DNA from: Desulfurococcales archaeon
GTDB lineage: Archaea; Thermoproteota; Thermoprotei_A; Sulfolobales; Desulfurococcaceae
DNA: 32,326 nt
NCBI GenBank assembly: GCA_021163115.1
Contig: JAGGXK010000043.1
Span: forward strand, 1 to 32,326
Direction of reading: 5' to 3'
Positions 1 through 8,380 of this stretch are shown here, in pieces. Every line of letters begins with the position of its first letter. Position 1 is the first letter of the stretch. The position numbers were made by a program, and so were the translations under genes. The notes beneath the pieces are model-generated. The model worked only from the letters and a program-made list of their open reading frames with translations, did no database searches and was not told the origin of the DNA.

Positions 1-136
1 ATATAACATTATTATTTAATTAAGGCTATTAAAAACATTCCTAGGATTAATTACTCTAGATCTTTATACAAGCTAGGGTTTTCCCTATATAACTCATTAT
101 TTGAGTAATAGAGTTTACTATAGCTGTCAATGCATT

Positions 137-281
137 ATTAAGTAGATCCCAGCCCTTGTCCTGGTATGAGTCGTAGCTGTGATGGTTACAGTTTTTGTTG
201 CAGTAGTTGTTTTTGTATGCGTTTCTGTCTCTGTATGGGTTGTAGTTACGGGTGTTGTAGTAGTCTTTGTCGTACTTGTAT
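137..281 (-). pseudogene. Thr-rich stalk remnant of a surface protein
   Basis: On the minus strand one frame reads as a threonine-rich run (many ACA/ACT/ACC codons, TKTTTTP-type composition) that ends shortly after in GIYLIMH and a stop. It has no start codon, and a TAG lies just upstream in the same frame. Thr-rich stalks before a C-terminal membrane anchor are common in archaeal extracellular solute-binding proteins and surface proteins, so this is probably the last scrap of such a gene with the anchor lost. The plus strand of the same DNA is T/G-rich and gives an apparent Cys-rich reading frame, which is only the complement of the Thr codons. Nothing else is recognised in bases 1-359. Confidence 0.35.
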
Positions 282-359
282 AAAACTATTAATAGGACCT
301 GTGTGTAAATTGACTATAGTTAACTAATGATCTTTACTCTTATATGAGTGTGAAACATT

Positions 360-1451
360 ATGGCTGGTGTAAGCAAGTTTCCACAGGCACAGGGTTCTAA
401 TGAAGTAAAGGTACTAAGAAGAAATAATACAGAGGACATTATCGATCGTCTTGGCGTTATAAGTCCTGATAGAGTAATTCTACATAACTACCCTATATCT
501 CATCCAATATCAATATTTAATGCAAGCTGTTTGCTCGAAGAAGGTGATGGAGAGTTAATGGTTTTTGCAAGAATAATTCTTGGTTACTACATGTATGTAA
601 GCAGTATTGTTGAACTCCGTATACCAATAGAGGATATTGAGACTAGATCAGTTAATCTAAACAGGTACCCTGGAGACATTATATTGTATCCAACAACAAA
701 GTATGATGTATGGGGTACTGAGGATCCTAGATCATATGAAATTGATGGAGATGTCTTCATAACATATACTGGTAGATCAATAAACTATTTCAACCCTCTA
801 ATCAGGGTAAATAGAACACTCCCTGTAACAGCCTATTTTGATGAAAAAGCCAGGGTTTGGAGAAAAATCTATGCCTTTGCAACATCTACTGAACTGTTTG
901 GGGAAGTTGTTAGTAACAAGGACGCGTTTCTCTATAAAACAAGTGATGGAAGACTCTATCTATTCCATAGACCACACTTAATTGATGATACATTCCATCT
1001 AATGATCAGTGTTATTGATCCAAAAATACTTGAGTCTAAGGAAGAGATAAGAGAAGTCATAATTGATAATGGTGTGGAAGTACTTACTCCATCAGCTTTT
1101 GAGAGCAAGCTAGGCTGGGCAGCACCACCAATACCAGTTGGGCCTAATAGAGTAGTTACTTTAGTACATGCAGTTGATAAAGATGCTCTCGTTTATAGAG
1201 TATTTGCTCTACAGCTCTATCTTTTCCCAGAGGAGATCATTATAGAAGCTGTTACACCAAATTATATAATGGAGCCTGCAACCTCCTATGAAGTGATCGG
1301 GGATAGGCCTTTAACAGTCTTTCCATGTGGTAATGTTGTATATAAGGATAAACTAGTAATAACCTATGGTGCAGGAGACTTTATGATAGGTATAGGAAGT
1401 ATTGATATGGATACTCTTATGGGAGAATTAGATAAAGGGAGGATATACTAG
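360..1451 (+). CDS. GH130-family glycoside phosphorylase/hydrolase
   Basis: The 363-residue protein looks like a five-bladed beta-propeller enzyme of family GH130 (beta-mannoside phosphorylases and related mannosidases), which cleave beta-linked mannosides with or without phosphate. The family signature GTEDPR is at residues 119-124, in the usual context after an N-terminal segment with an Asn-rich turn and a FAR motif (around residues 54-71). The late motif FPCGNVVYKDKLVITYGAGD matches the closing blade of the family. No signal peptide is visible, so it is probably cytoplasmic. The start is ATG, about 20 bases after a TATA-like CTTATATGAG, which suggests a short-leader or leaderless transcript. 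The gene stands alone, convergent with the next gene. The substrate and the choice between phosphorolysis and hydrolysis cannot be read from this sequence. Confidence 0.8.
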   Translation: MAGVSKFPQAQGSNEVKVLRRNNTEDIIDRLGVISPDRVILHNYPISHPISIFNASCLLEEGDGELMVFARIILGYYMYVSSIVELRIPIEDIETRSVNLNRYPGDIILYPTTKYDVWGTEDPRSYEIDGDVFITYTGRSINYFNPLIRVNRTLPVTAYFDEKARVWRKIYAFATSTELFGEVVSNKDAFLYKTSDGRLYLFHRPHLIDDTFHLMISVIDPKILESKEEIREVIIDNGVEVLTPSAFESKLGWAAPPIPVGPNRVVTLVHAVDKDALVYRVFALQLYLFPEEIIIEAVTPNYIMEPATSYEVIGDRPLTVFPCGNVVYKDKLVITYGAGDFMIGIGSIDMDTLMGELDKGRIY

Positions 1452-1493
1452 GTTTTTCTTTAATAAATATTTTGTTACTTTAATACTAAAACA

Positions 1494-1973
1494 CTATGTT
1501 GCAGACGATATGGTATTGTATATAGTGCTTACTATAATCCTTTTAACACTATCGTATCTGAGGTAGAGTATTAGGCCAAGTATTATTGCGATCCACATCA
1601 ACGGTATAAGCAGTACTAGCAATAGCACTACAATCCATGACTCAACACTAACATAGTAGACAAACATTGGCTGAGGCTTCTCTATAAGCTCTATATTTAC
1701 ATGGAATATACCATCAACATCCACTACATACTTGTTATTGATTCTCTTCCCTACATACCCCACCCTATTAAGTGATCCAATAAAACGATTGAATAAATCT
1801 ATGGGATCAGCTGAGCTGGGTAATTGATAGGTATTATAGTCAAGTCTATCTAAAGGGATCTTCTTAGCAACGATCAATATAAGTATTACTAGAAATAATA
1901 ACAGCCCTATACTAACTAGGGCAATAATAAATGTAAGGAAAGGGCTAATAAACACTAGGCTTGAATGGTCCAT
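1494..1973 (-). CDS. hypothetical membrane protein, two-segment
   Basis: This is a 159-residue protein of no recognised family. Residues 10-36 form a very hydrophobic helix and residues 110-140 form a second hydrophobic stretch that could be one long or two short helices. Between them is a soluble segment of about 70 residues with mixed charge (VDVDGIFHVNIELIEKP region). A Leu/Ile-rich N-terminus and short polar C-terminus fit an integral membrane protein with one exposed loop. It is convergent with the GH130 gene, with 42 bases between the stops, and divergent from rpiA. No function is proposed. Confidence 0.55.
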   Translation of the reverse strand: MDHSSLVFISPFLTFIIALVSIGLLLFLVILILIVAKKIPLDRLDYNTYQLPSSADPIDLFNRFIGSLNRVGYVGKRINNKYVVDVDGIFHVNIELIEKPQPMFVYYVSVESWIVVLLLVLLIPLMWIAIILGLILYLRYDSVKRIIVSTIYNTISSAT

Positions 1974-2058
1974 TCCATACTCCTCAAACTACTTCTTTAT
2001 TAACTGCCGTAGACAAATACGTTGACACGCTATTATAAAGCAGTCGCAACGGCTGGGA

Positions 2059-2068
2059 TTATATAATT
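2059..2068 (+). promoter_or_regulatory. TATA box for rpiA
   Basis: The AT-rich core TTATATAATT lies about 25 bases before a presumed transcription start near 2090. This gives a short leader that carries the GGTGA ribosome binding site used to place the rpiA start. It is preceded by a purine-rich stretch compatible with a BRE. Confidence 0.5.
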
Positions 2069-2107
2069 TAATTACCCTAAGTGTTTAAACATTCTTGGGT
2101 GACTACA

Positions 2108-2827
2108 ATGGATGTTTACTATAAGGATCTTGATTCTGCTAAAGAGAATGCTGCTAAGGAGGCCTTGAAGTATATTAATGATGCTGAGATCATAGGTGTT
2201 GGTACAGGTTCTACTGTAGAGAAGTTTATAGATCTTCTTAGCAGGGTATACAACGATTATAGAGATAGATATTTTACTGCCTCATCTATTGATACAATGT
2301 TAAAGCTTAGAAAGATAGGGTTTAAGGTTCTTCACCAGAGCATTGTAGACCATATGGATGTCTATATAGATGGTGCTGATGAGGTTGATGGAGAGCTAAA
2401 CATGGTAAAAGGTGGTGGAGCAGCTTTAACACTTGAGAAAATACTAGCATATTATTCGAGAAAGAGAGTGTTTATAGTGGACTATACAAAAATAGTAAAA
2501 TATCTTGGAGAAAAACATCCTATACCATTAGAAGTGATTCCTCAAGCACTAGCAATGGTTTATAAAATACTTAAAGATAAAGGCTATAATCCAACAATAA
2601 GGTATCCTGTGAAGGGAAAGTACGGTCCAGTAATAGCAGATACAGGAGGAGTAATAATAGATATTAGACCAGGTAGAATTGATCCACTAAAACTTGAGAT
2701 GGAATTAAAGACTATACCTGGTATAGTAGAGACTGGTCTTTTCATAAATTTTGCAGACATAGTTATAGTAGGCTATAAGGATAAAGTGGATGTAAGATCC
2801 AGGGCAAGATCTTTTTACGAAAAATAA
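2108..2827 (+). CDS. rpiA: ribose-5-phosphate isomerase A
   Basis: This enzyme interconverts ribose 5-phosphate and ribulose 5-phosphate, which in archaea links the ribulose monophosphate route or non-oxidative pentose reactions to nucleotide synthesis. Family motifs are clear: the phosphate-binding GVGTGSTVEKFID near the N-terminus, the DGADEVD acid cluster containing the catalytic Asp, and KGGGAALTLEK with the catalytic Lys region. The ORF track begins at a GTG at 2081, but ATG 2108 is preferred: it has a GGTGA ribosome binding site five bases upstream and begins right at the conserved helix. That gives about 239 residues, a normal length for RpiA. It is a single gene with its own promoter. 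Confidence 0.92.
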   Translation: MDVYYKDLDSAKENAAKEALKYINDAEIIGVGTGSTVEKFIDLLSRVYNDYRDRYFTASSIDTMLKLRKIGFKVLHQSIVDHMDVYIDGADEVDGELNMVKGGGAALTLEKILAYYSRKRVFIVDYTKIVKYLGEKHPIPLEVIPQALAMVYKILKDKGYNPTIRYPVKGKYGPVIADTGGVIIDIRPGRIDPLKLEMELKTIPGIVETGLFINFADIVIVGYKDKVDVRSRARSFYEK

Positions 2828-2897
2828 CACATCCATTATGTTATCAAAGTTATTCTATAATATAGCCATGAAAGTTAATTGATTTTGCGACGGTAGC

Positions 2898-3074
2898 CTA
2901 TGTATCATGGCTAACTCCTTTAGCTTGTATGAATATGAATAATGTAACATCTTCTCCTTTTTCTAAAACTACTTTTCTAAGCAAAGCTAGTATAGAGGGT
3001 ATTTTATTGTGAAGAATTCGTCCAGACCATGTTCTAGTGATCTGTATCAATAGTAAAGCTATATAATTACTCAT
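2898..3074 (-). CDS. possible small ORF, 58 residues
   Basis: This minus-strand ORF was not in the supplied track. It starts MSNYIALLLIQ and ends AKGVSHDT. A TATA-like ATATATTATA lies centred about 23 bases before the ATG, the spacing expected for a leaderless archaeal transcript, and there is no Shine-Dalgarno site. The N-terminus is hydrophobic and the middle is basic. It is not recognised and could be a fragment of a larger lost gene. It is the only coding-like signal in the 320-base gap between rpiA and the decayed permease. Confidence 0.25.
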   Translation of the reverse strand: MSNYIALLLIQITRTWSGRILHNKIPSILALLRKVVLEKGEDVTLFIFIQAKGVSHDT

Positions 3075-3143
3075 TGAAATACTAGTGGTATAATATATGT
3101 AGTTGCCCTATGTAGTCCATGTTTTATTTTAAGGTGACTGAAG

Positions 3144-4500
3144 TTGAAGGTTAAAGGCAGGAGTAGGATAGGTTTTTGGAGGACTTTAGCATCGGTGTAG
3201 GGGGCATGATTGGTGGAGGAATATTTGCTGTTCTTGGATTAAGTACACAGTTTTCTTGTTGGCTGGGTTAATAGCGTTGGTTACAGCTTATTCCTATTCT
3301 AAGCTCTCACTTAGGTATCCTAGTGAAGGGGGAACCATAGAGTTTCTTGTAAAGGCCTATGGTAGGGGTGGTTTCGGGAGGCCTTAATATAATGTTGCTG
3401 GCAAGCTATATTGTCATGATATCCCTTTATGCATATGCTTTTGGAAGCTATGGTGCAAGCGTTATTGGTTTCTCAGAGGTTTCTAAGCATATGCTCATAG
3501 TTTTTTGTCACTGTGTTATGTACATTGGTAAATGCTTTAGGTGCTGTTATAACTGGTAAAACAGAGGATGTATTAATACTGTTTAAGCTTTCAACACTTA
3601 TCCTAGTAGGTGGTGCTGGATTAATACTTGTCAACTGGTGGCGTTTCACACCATCAACATGGCCTCCAATAATAGATGTCATTACTGGTGGTATGATCAT
3701 TTTCCTTGCATACGAGGGTTTTGAACTTATAGCTAATACTGCAGCAGATATTGATTCCCAAAGATCTCTTTCCAGAGCATTTTATTCCTCAGTTATTACT
3801 GTGATTATTGTGTACATTGTTATAGCTATTGTTACTGTAGCACTCTGCCATACAGTGTTGTGGTTAAAGCTAGGGACTATGCTCTAGCCATGACTGCTAA
3901 GCCCTCGCTTGGCGAGCTAGGGTTTTGGCTTATAACATTAGCTACTCTTGCATTAACAAGCTCTACAATAAATGCTACACTCTATGGAACAGCAAGAGCT
4001 AGCTATATAGTTGGCTAGCTATATGGTTGCACCAGTTACCAGTGTCTGTAGAGAAAAAGATTTGGAAGAGAGCATATGAGGAGCTGGTAATTACTAGTTT
4101 ACTATCAATGATCCTAGCTAACACCTCAAGCTTAGGGGCAATATCTACGGCTGGAAGCGGCGGGTTTTTAATAGTATTTCTAATGGTTAACCTAGCTGCC
4201 CTAAGGCTTCGAGATAGAATTAAAGCAAAAACCATAATACCTTGTTTAGGCATAGTATCTATACTCACAGCTCTAGCAGTACTAGTTTATAGGGTAGCAG
4301 TAACAGATTTTAGACAACTATACATACTCTTAGCACTAATATCAGGCTCTTTTATAGTTGAGATAGTGTATCAAGGTATAACAGGTAGGAGAATAGCAGA
4401 ATACATAGATGAAAAACTAAGGAACCAGGGAGGAACAACTGTCATTGTAAGTCATGAGAAGAGATACTATACACCATTGATTGACCAAGCAATACTGTTA
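3144..4500 (+). pseudogene. decayed APC-superfamily amino-acid permease
   Basis: Homology to an amino-acid permease runs through several reading frames. It begins at TTG 3144 (GGTGA site upstream; MKVKGRSRIGFW), shifts frame into the family hallmark GVGGMIGGGIFAVLGLS at about 3190-3245, shifts again into VFLLAGLIALVTAYSYSKLS, then into the 3359 ORF, the 3513 ORF, an unlisted frame reading LITLATLALTSSTINATLYG at about 3915-4000, and finally the 4027 ORF (KRAYEELVITSLLSMILANTSSLG). At least five frameshifts are needed, so no full-length transporter can be made. The four ORF-track entries here are fragments of one ancestral gene. The extreme C-terminus, after about 4430, no longer looks like a permease (see findings). 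Confidence 0.85.
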
Positions 4501-4534
4501 AAGAAAGGTAAAATAACTGCAATAATAACCGTTT

Positions 4535-4580
4535 GTCCCTAGAGGGTATCCTAAACCATCACAACTCGCCCTCTAGGGAC
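4535..4580. repeat. 12-bp perfect inverted repeat
   Basis: GTCCCTAGAGGG (4535-4546) and CCCTCTAGGGAC (4569-4580) are exact reverse complements around a 22-base loop. The stop codon of the permease-derived frame lies inside the first arm. It could be a transcription end signal, an element boundary, or the first hairpin of the structured segment that follows. Confidence 0.7.
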
Positions 4581-4584
4581 TTCC

Positions 4585-4716
4585 ACCTCGACCATAACCC
4601 TTTCGGTAGAGTTATGGGATCATGGGTGGCTGTCGAGCCGAACGGAACACGGCTCCCATCTAAGCTATGCCCTACGGGGGGCTTGGAGCAAAGCTCCCAT
4701 CACCCCATAACCCATA
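4585..4716. ncRNA. candidate structured RNA, strand uncertain
   Basis: A GC-rich island in AT-rich DNA, with no credible ORF and dense complementarity. GTTATGGG (4611-4618) pairs with CCCATAAC (4704-4711) and closes a multibranch fold. Inside it are GAGCCG/CGGCTC (4635-4640 with 4650-4655, extended by ATGG/CCAT), AAGC/GCTT (4662-4665 with 4681-4684) enclosing a short C/G stem, and GGAGC-AAA-GCTCC (4685-4697). Upstream, CCATAAC (4592-4598) can instead pair with the same GTTATGG, so two folds compete. In thermophiles with AT-rich genomes, such islands are usually structured RNAs. I looked for hallmarks of 5S, SRP, RNase P and C/D-box RNAs and did not find a match. Either strand is possible. Confidence 0.5.
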
Positions 4717-4769
4717 CTAAACCAAACTAACCCAATAAAAGTTTCTGCCCCCTAGAAATCTTTTACAAC

Positions 4770-4843
4770 ATAAAACCCCGTTAGGCCGTATTATTGATGA
4801 GCTAGAATACGCTTCTGGAAAACGTATAGCGGGTGTGTTTTAT
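4770..4843 (+). other. hairpin-forming segment, possible gene 3' relic
   Basis: ATAAAACCCCG pairs with CGGG-tgt-GTTTTAT across this segment, and inside it CGTATT (4787-4792) and CGTAT (4823-4827) compete for AATACG (4806-4811). One plus-strand frame reads GRIIDELEYASGKRIAGVFYF then a stop, which looks protein-like, so the segment may be the end of a lost gene rather than an RNA. It lies just beyond the 3' end of the CO operon. Confidence 0.25.
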
Positions 4844-4866
4844 TTTTAATAAACTTATTCTGTTGT

Positions 4867-6444
4867 TTAAATCATTTTCATGTAGTTTAATACTGTATTT
4901 ATGTATATTGATGTATTTGCTAGGATGTTTGATGCAGGCATAATGATCAATGGTAGTATATAGTCTATTCCTATACCTAGGAGTATGCATGTTATTGCAA
5001 GGAGGTATATTGGTATAGAGGATGGTATGTTTAGTAAACTGTGTCCTATATTGCGATTACTTTCTAATGGCGGTTTAATACATATTGTGTAGAATATACG
5101 AGTATATGCTGTAAAGGATATAATGCTTGGTATGAGCAGTATTAAGGCTAGTGGTATATTATTTGATCCTATTAGAGCCATGTATAGTAAGAACTTGCTC
5201 ATGAAGATATTTAGTGGAGGAATACCTGCTAGTGAAAGCAATGCTATAGCAAATGGTATTCCTATAACTGGGTATCTTCTTCCAAGGCCTTGTAGTGAAG
5301 CAATATTTCTTGAGCCAACTATTTTTATTAATAATCCTGCTGAGAGGAAGAGCAATGCCTTAGAAATAGCATGGTTTACTATATGATAGGTTGAAGCAGC
5401 TAGTCCGAGGCTTGTACCAATACCTAGTCCTACACCAATATATCCTATATTAAGTATTGTACTACATGCAATAAACTTCTTTAGATCACTTTGGATAATC
5501 ATGAGTATAGCCCCTATATAGGCTGATATAAAGCCTAGTATGAGGATAATCTGTGTTGATAACTGGTTGATCCAGCTAACACCATAGATCGTGTATATGA
5601 ATCTAGCTATAGCATATACACCAATTTTTACAACAAGGCCTGACAATAATGCTGATACTGGGGTTGGAGCTGCTGCATGAGCATCTGGGAGCCAGAAATG
5701 GTTAGGGAATAGTGCAGCCTTAAATGTAAAGGCCCAAAGCATTAGTGCTGTAAACAATAATATACCATAGTGTAGGTTACCAAAAACCCCATTAGTTATA
5801 GGGAATTCTATACCCTGTATCTTAGCCGCTAGATCAGCCATGTTAAGCGTACCTGTTGAACCATAGGCAAAAACTATTGCTGTAAAATACATTGTTGTAG
5901 CTAATGCACCATACATTGCATACTTCATAGAAGCCTCTACAGCAACCCTGTCTCCACGATAGTAGGCTACAAGTATGTATGAAGAAATACTTATAACCTC
6001 AAGCATAACAAATAAGTTGAAGAAATCACCCGTATATAGGCAGCCAAGCATACCTGCTTCAACAACTAGTAACAAGGTGTAGAAGAGGTAGAGCCTCCTA
6101 TCACCTGGCATATACCCAATACTATATACTATAACCAAGAACATTATTGATGAAACAACAACACCTAGTAAGCCGCTAAACAAGTCAACAACATAGATTA
6201 TCCCCAGTGGAGGAGGCCATCCACCAAAACTATATACTAAGGGCTTACCCATAGCCCTAACTAGGCCGAGAATTCTCCAAGATAAAGTACATGCCGCACC
6301 GGATACTAGTAGACTATATAGTTCTATCACCCACCTCCTCCTTACAAGATAGTGTATAAGTGGTAGTAGGAAAGCTGAAGCTGTTAAACCAAGCACTATA
6401 AAACCAGGTAAACCCTGATCGATTAGGGACAGGTTCATAACCAC
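4867..6444 (-). CDS. mnhD: Mrp/Mbh antiporter subunit D (ND2/ND4-like)
   Basis: This 525-residue protein with about 14 membrane segments belongs to the proton-translocating NuoL/M/N-MrpD family. The conserved TM5 glutamate is in LLEVISISSYILV, and the TM7 lysine plus loop motif is in FKAALFPNHFWLPDAHAAAP, both hallmarks of the half-channel. It is the last gene of the CO operon. Start GTG 6444 follows a GGAGGTGGG site with six-base spacing. An ATG two codons later is an alternative. Its role is inferred as the Na+/H+-exchanging module coupled to the hydrogenase encoded upstream. It is placed after mnhE, whereas in most Mrp operons D precedes E. Confidence 0.88.
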   Translation of the reverse strand: MVMNLSLIDQGLPGFIVLGLTASAFLLPLIHYLVRRRWVIELYSLLVSGAACTLSWRILGLVRAMGKPLVYSFGGWPPPLGIIYVVDLFSGLLGVVVSSIMFLVIVYSIGYMPGDRRLYLFYTLLLVVEAGMLGCLYTGDFFNLFVMLEVISISSYILVAYYRGDRVAVEASMKYAMYGALATTMYFTAIVFAYGSTGTLNMADLAAKIQGIEFPITNGVFGNLHYGILLFTALMLWAFTFKAALFPNHFWLPDAHAAAPTPVSALLSGLVVKIGVYAIARFIYTIYGVSWINQLSTQIILILGFISAYIGAILMIIQSDLKKFIACSTILNIGYIGVGLGIGTSLGLAASTYHIVNHAISKALLFLSAGLLIKIVGSRNIASLQGLGRRYPVIGIPFAIALLSLAGIPPLNIFMSKFLLYMALIGSNNIPLALILLIPSIISFTAYTRIFYTICIKPPLESNRNIGHSLLNIPSSIPIYLLAITCILLGIGIDYILPLIIMPASNILANTSIYINTVLNYMKMI

Positions 6445-6462
6445 CTCAAACCCACCTCCAGA

Positions 6463-6966
6463 TCAATCAAAGATCTTTTCTGCATTTTCTTCAAATTCCC
6501 TAGAGATAATTCTCCTACACTCCTCGGGCTCAACAGCTTTTACATCAATCCAGTGTACAAATAATAACTTAGAATCCCTGTCTACATCAACAGTTACTGT
6601 TCCTGGAGTATTCGTTATAGAATTAGCTATGGTTAATATAGCATAATCTGTTTTAACACCATATGGTATAGCAACAATTCCTGGATTAATGGGCATGTGT
6701 GGACTAATAATCCTCTTTATAACATCAATGTGTGCCCTAGGCTCTATAATAAACATGTATTTAATAAAATATCTAACTAGATAGTAGATCCTCTTTGGAT
6801 CAAGAATCTTCCCTACATCTCTTACAAGAAGATCAGCAACAATAACCGATGTTGCTAGAGAAGCTATAGCTGCTGCTAGTAAATCTATTGCAGTGACACT
6901 TCCAGCTAATAGGATATAGGCTATGAACAGTATAACCGTTAATACAGCTATCTTACTAAGCTTCAC
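6463..6966 (-). CDS. mnhE: Mrp antiporter subunit E
   Basis: A small membrane subunit of the Mrp/Mnh Na+/H+ antiporter. It has two N-terminal hydrophobic helices followed by a soluble domain containing the MnhE-typical stretch SITNTPGTVTVDVD and an HWID motif. The ORF track extends upstream to 7047, but that part lies inside mnhC. GTG 6966 (MKLSKIAVLTVIL) gives about 167 residues, the normal family length, with an 11-base overlap of the mnhC end. Translational coupling with mnhC is likely. MnhE is needed for assembly of the antiporter complex in studied Mrp systems; no ion pathway is assigned to it here. Confidence 0.85.
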   Translation of the reverse strand: MKLSKIAVLTVILFIAYILLAGSVTAIDLLAAAIASLATSVIVADLLVRDVGKILDPKRIYYLVRYFIKYMFIIEPRAHIDVIKRIISPHMPINPGIVAIPYGVKTDYAILTIANSITNTPGTVTVDVDRDSKLLFVHWIDVKAVEPEECRRIISREFEENAEKIFD

Positions 6967-7357
6967 TCCCAACACCCCGTCTAACCAATATTTTCCTATG
7001 ATCCAGTGTACCATAGAGCTTATAGAGCTGGATCGAGAGAAATACAAGGAAAGCTACAACAGCAAGATTAATTACTATAGCAGTAATTACTAGGGCTTGT
7101 GGTATGGGATCAACAGCCTCTTTTACAAAACTATTTATTTCACCTCGGCTTGGATTAAGTGTTGGAAGTACTGGTGGTTTAGGATACTCTATAAGCCTGT
7201 ATCCAAGAAATATAATCAAAGTATTGGCTGTATCACCAGCTATTGATAAAGCTATTATCTTTTTAATAATATTTGGTTTAACAACTACACCATAGACAGC
7301 TATAGCAAATATTATGAACAATGATGTATACAGGTATAGTATTAGGTACTCGATCAC
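6956..7357 (-). CDS. mnhC: Mrp antiporter subunit C (NuoK-like)
   Basis: This 133-residue protein has three membrane helices and the NuoK/MnhC pattern. The second helix (IIKKIIALSIAGDTANTLIIFLGYR) and third helix (DPIPQALVITAIVINLAVVAFL) match the family, in which DPLPQALVLTAIVI is a signature. Start GTG 7357 overlaps the mnhB stop in a GTGA junction and follows a GGTGAG site, so it is translationally coupled. The long hydrophilic segment between helices 2 and 3 (PPVLPTLNPSRGEINSF region) is also found in archaeal Mbh/Mrp homologues. It is part of the membrane ion-translocating arm. Confidence 0.9.
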   Translation of the reverse strand: MIEYLILYLYTSLFIIFAIAVYGVVVKPNIIKKIIALSIAGDTANTLIIFLGYRLIEYPKPPVLPTLNPSRGEINSFVKEAVDPIPQALVITAIVINLAVVAFLVFLSIQLYKLYGTLDHRKILVRRGVGSEA

Positions 7358-8121
7358 TTCTCACCACCAACATAGATTATTGACAATAATATAAAGATCA
7401 TTAGAAACTCCATTGAGACAACAAAGAACTCGCTGATATTTAGGAACAATAATGTACCACCAATATAGAATACCCAGATCGTGTAGGGGGCTCCAGCAAA
7501 CACTATCCACGGCTTAAACTGGTTCTGAAGAATATATCCTCCAAGCATGTAGGGGGCTAGGGCTATAAGTGCTATTGCAGCTAAGCCAAGGCTTCTAAGT
7601 AGTACTGCCTTATCCAGTCTAAAACCTAGTTCCTCAAGCCTTCTCCACGAATAAGCAGCTATAAGGAGTAGTGGTGCTATAGCAAAAGCTACTCCACCCT
7701 GGAAGCCCCCGCCAGGTGTTATATAGCCTCTAAAAGCTAGTACTAGTGATACAAGTATTACTATTGCAACAACTATCCTAGTTCCTGCCTTAACAATAAT
7801 TGTTAGCCCCGGCTCCTTAGGCCTAAATTTTTTCTCTAAACCAGTTGCTATAGCTAGGCATCCAATTAATGCTGTATAAAGTACTGTTGTCTCATATATA
7901 GTATCTAGTCCACGGTAATCCCATAGTATAGCATTTACTGCCTCAGGGCTTGCAGCCCAAAATGTTTTTGCATAAACATTATACATGTTTTCTAGGTAAA
8001 ACAATGCAAGACTTCTAATAATCCCGCTAGGTGATCCTCCAAATACATTAAATGATACAGCAACAACTATTCCTCCCACAAACAATGTAAGGAGTAGGGT
8101 ATATATTAGAAGCTTCTCCAA
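7354..8121 (-). CDS. mnhB: Mrp antiporter subunit B (MbhE-MbhF fusion type)
   Basis: The N-terminal 100 residues resemble MbhE: one helix, a periplasmic-like segment, then YETTVLYTALIGCLAIATG. The remainder is the MnhB domain (MbhF-like) with its signature FRGYITPGGGFQGGVAFA followed by further helices. In Thermococcales Mbh these two parts are separate genes; here they are one chain. The ORF track starts at ATG 8163, which has no ribosome binding site and lies inside the preceding gene. TTG 8121 is preferred because it follows that gene's stop by one base and has GAGGAGG nine bases upstream, giving about 255 residues. Operon member, membrane-integral. Confidence 0.88.
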   Translation of the reverse strand: MEKLLIYTLLLTLFVGGIVVAVSFNVFGGSPSGIIRSLALFYLENMYNVYAKTFWAASPEAVNAILWDYRGLDTIYETTVLYTALIGCLAIATGLEKKFRPKEPGLTIIVKAGTRIVVAIVILVSLVLAFRGYITPGGGFQGGVAFAIAPLLLIAAYSWRRLEELGFRLDKAVLLRSLGLAAIALIALAPYMLGGYILQNQFKPWIVFAGAPYTIWVFYIGGTLLFLNISEFFVVSMEFLMIFILLSIIYVGGEK

Positions 8122-8122
8122 C

Positions 8123-8380
8123 CTAACCAGCCTCCTCAAACCTCCTAGTCTTGGATATAGCATAGAGTATTATGATGGGGTAGATCCCAATACCTACAGC
8201 TAGATAGGCAAACAATATATCAGGTGCCATAAGAACTCCATAGGCTATAGCATATGCTATTGACTGGGCAGCAGAATATACTACAGCCTTCACTAGATCC
8301 TTTTCTGAAACAGCCTTATAGGTAAACACTATTGCTATTGTAAACAGGTATGTAAGTAATAGTATAGAATACCAGATCAC
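8123..8380 (-). CDS. MbhD-like DUF4040 subunit
   Basis: This 85-residue, three-helix protein matches the DUF4040/MbhD family, equivalent to the C-terminal membrane section of MrpA and related to NuoJ. The motif KDLVKAVVYSAAQSIAYAI and the following APDILFAYLAVG are typical. Start GTG 8380 overlaps the mnhG stop in a GTGA junction with GGTGGAG upstream. It supplies the MrpA C-terminal part in an operon that has no full MrpA gene. Confidence 0.82.
   Translation of the reverse strand: MIWYSILLLTYLFTIAIVFTYKAVSEKDLVKAVVYSAAQSIAYAIAYGVLMAPDILFAYLAVGIGIYPIIILYAISKTRRFEEAG

Noticed and set aside
164-330. Cys-rich small ORF on the plus strand
   Set aside because: TGT codons are the complement of the Thr-rich minus-strand run; no ribosome binding site.
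4585-4716. 5S rRNA, because GGAACACGGCTCCCATCTAAGC recalls parts of loops B and C
   Set aside because: The order and spacing of the 5S core (CCGAACCCGGAAGTTAAGC) are absent, and the stems do not form the five-helix 5S fold.
4533-4730. 65-residue plus-strand ORF
   Set aside because: Lies wholly in the GC-rich hairpin region; composition follows the RNA-like structure, not a protein.
4780-4835. C/D-box sRNA (TTGATGA present)
   Set aside because: No CTGA D box at a suitable distance, and the same bases read as plausible protein end.
4802-4990. 62-residue minus-strand ORF
   Set aside because: Out-of-frame shadow over the 3' end of the mnhD gene.
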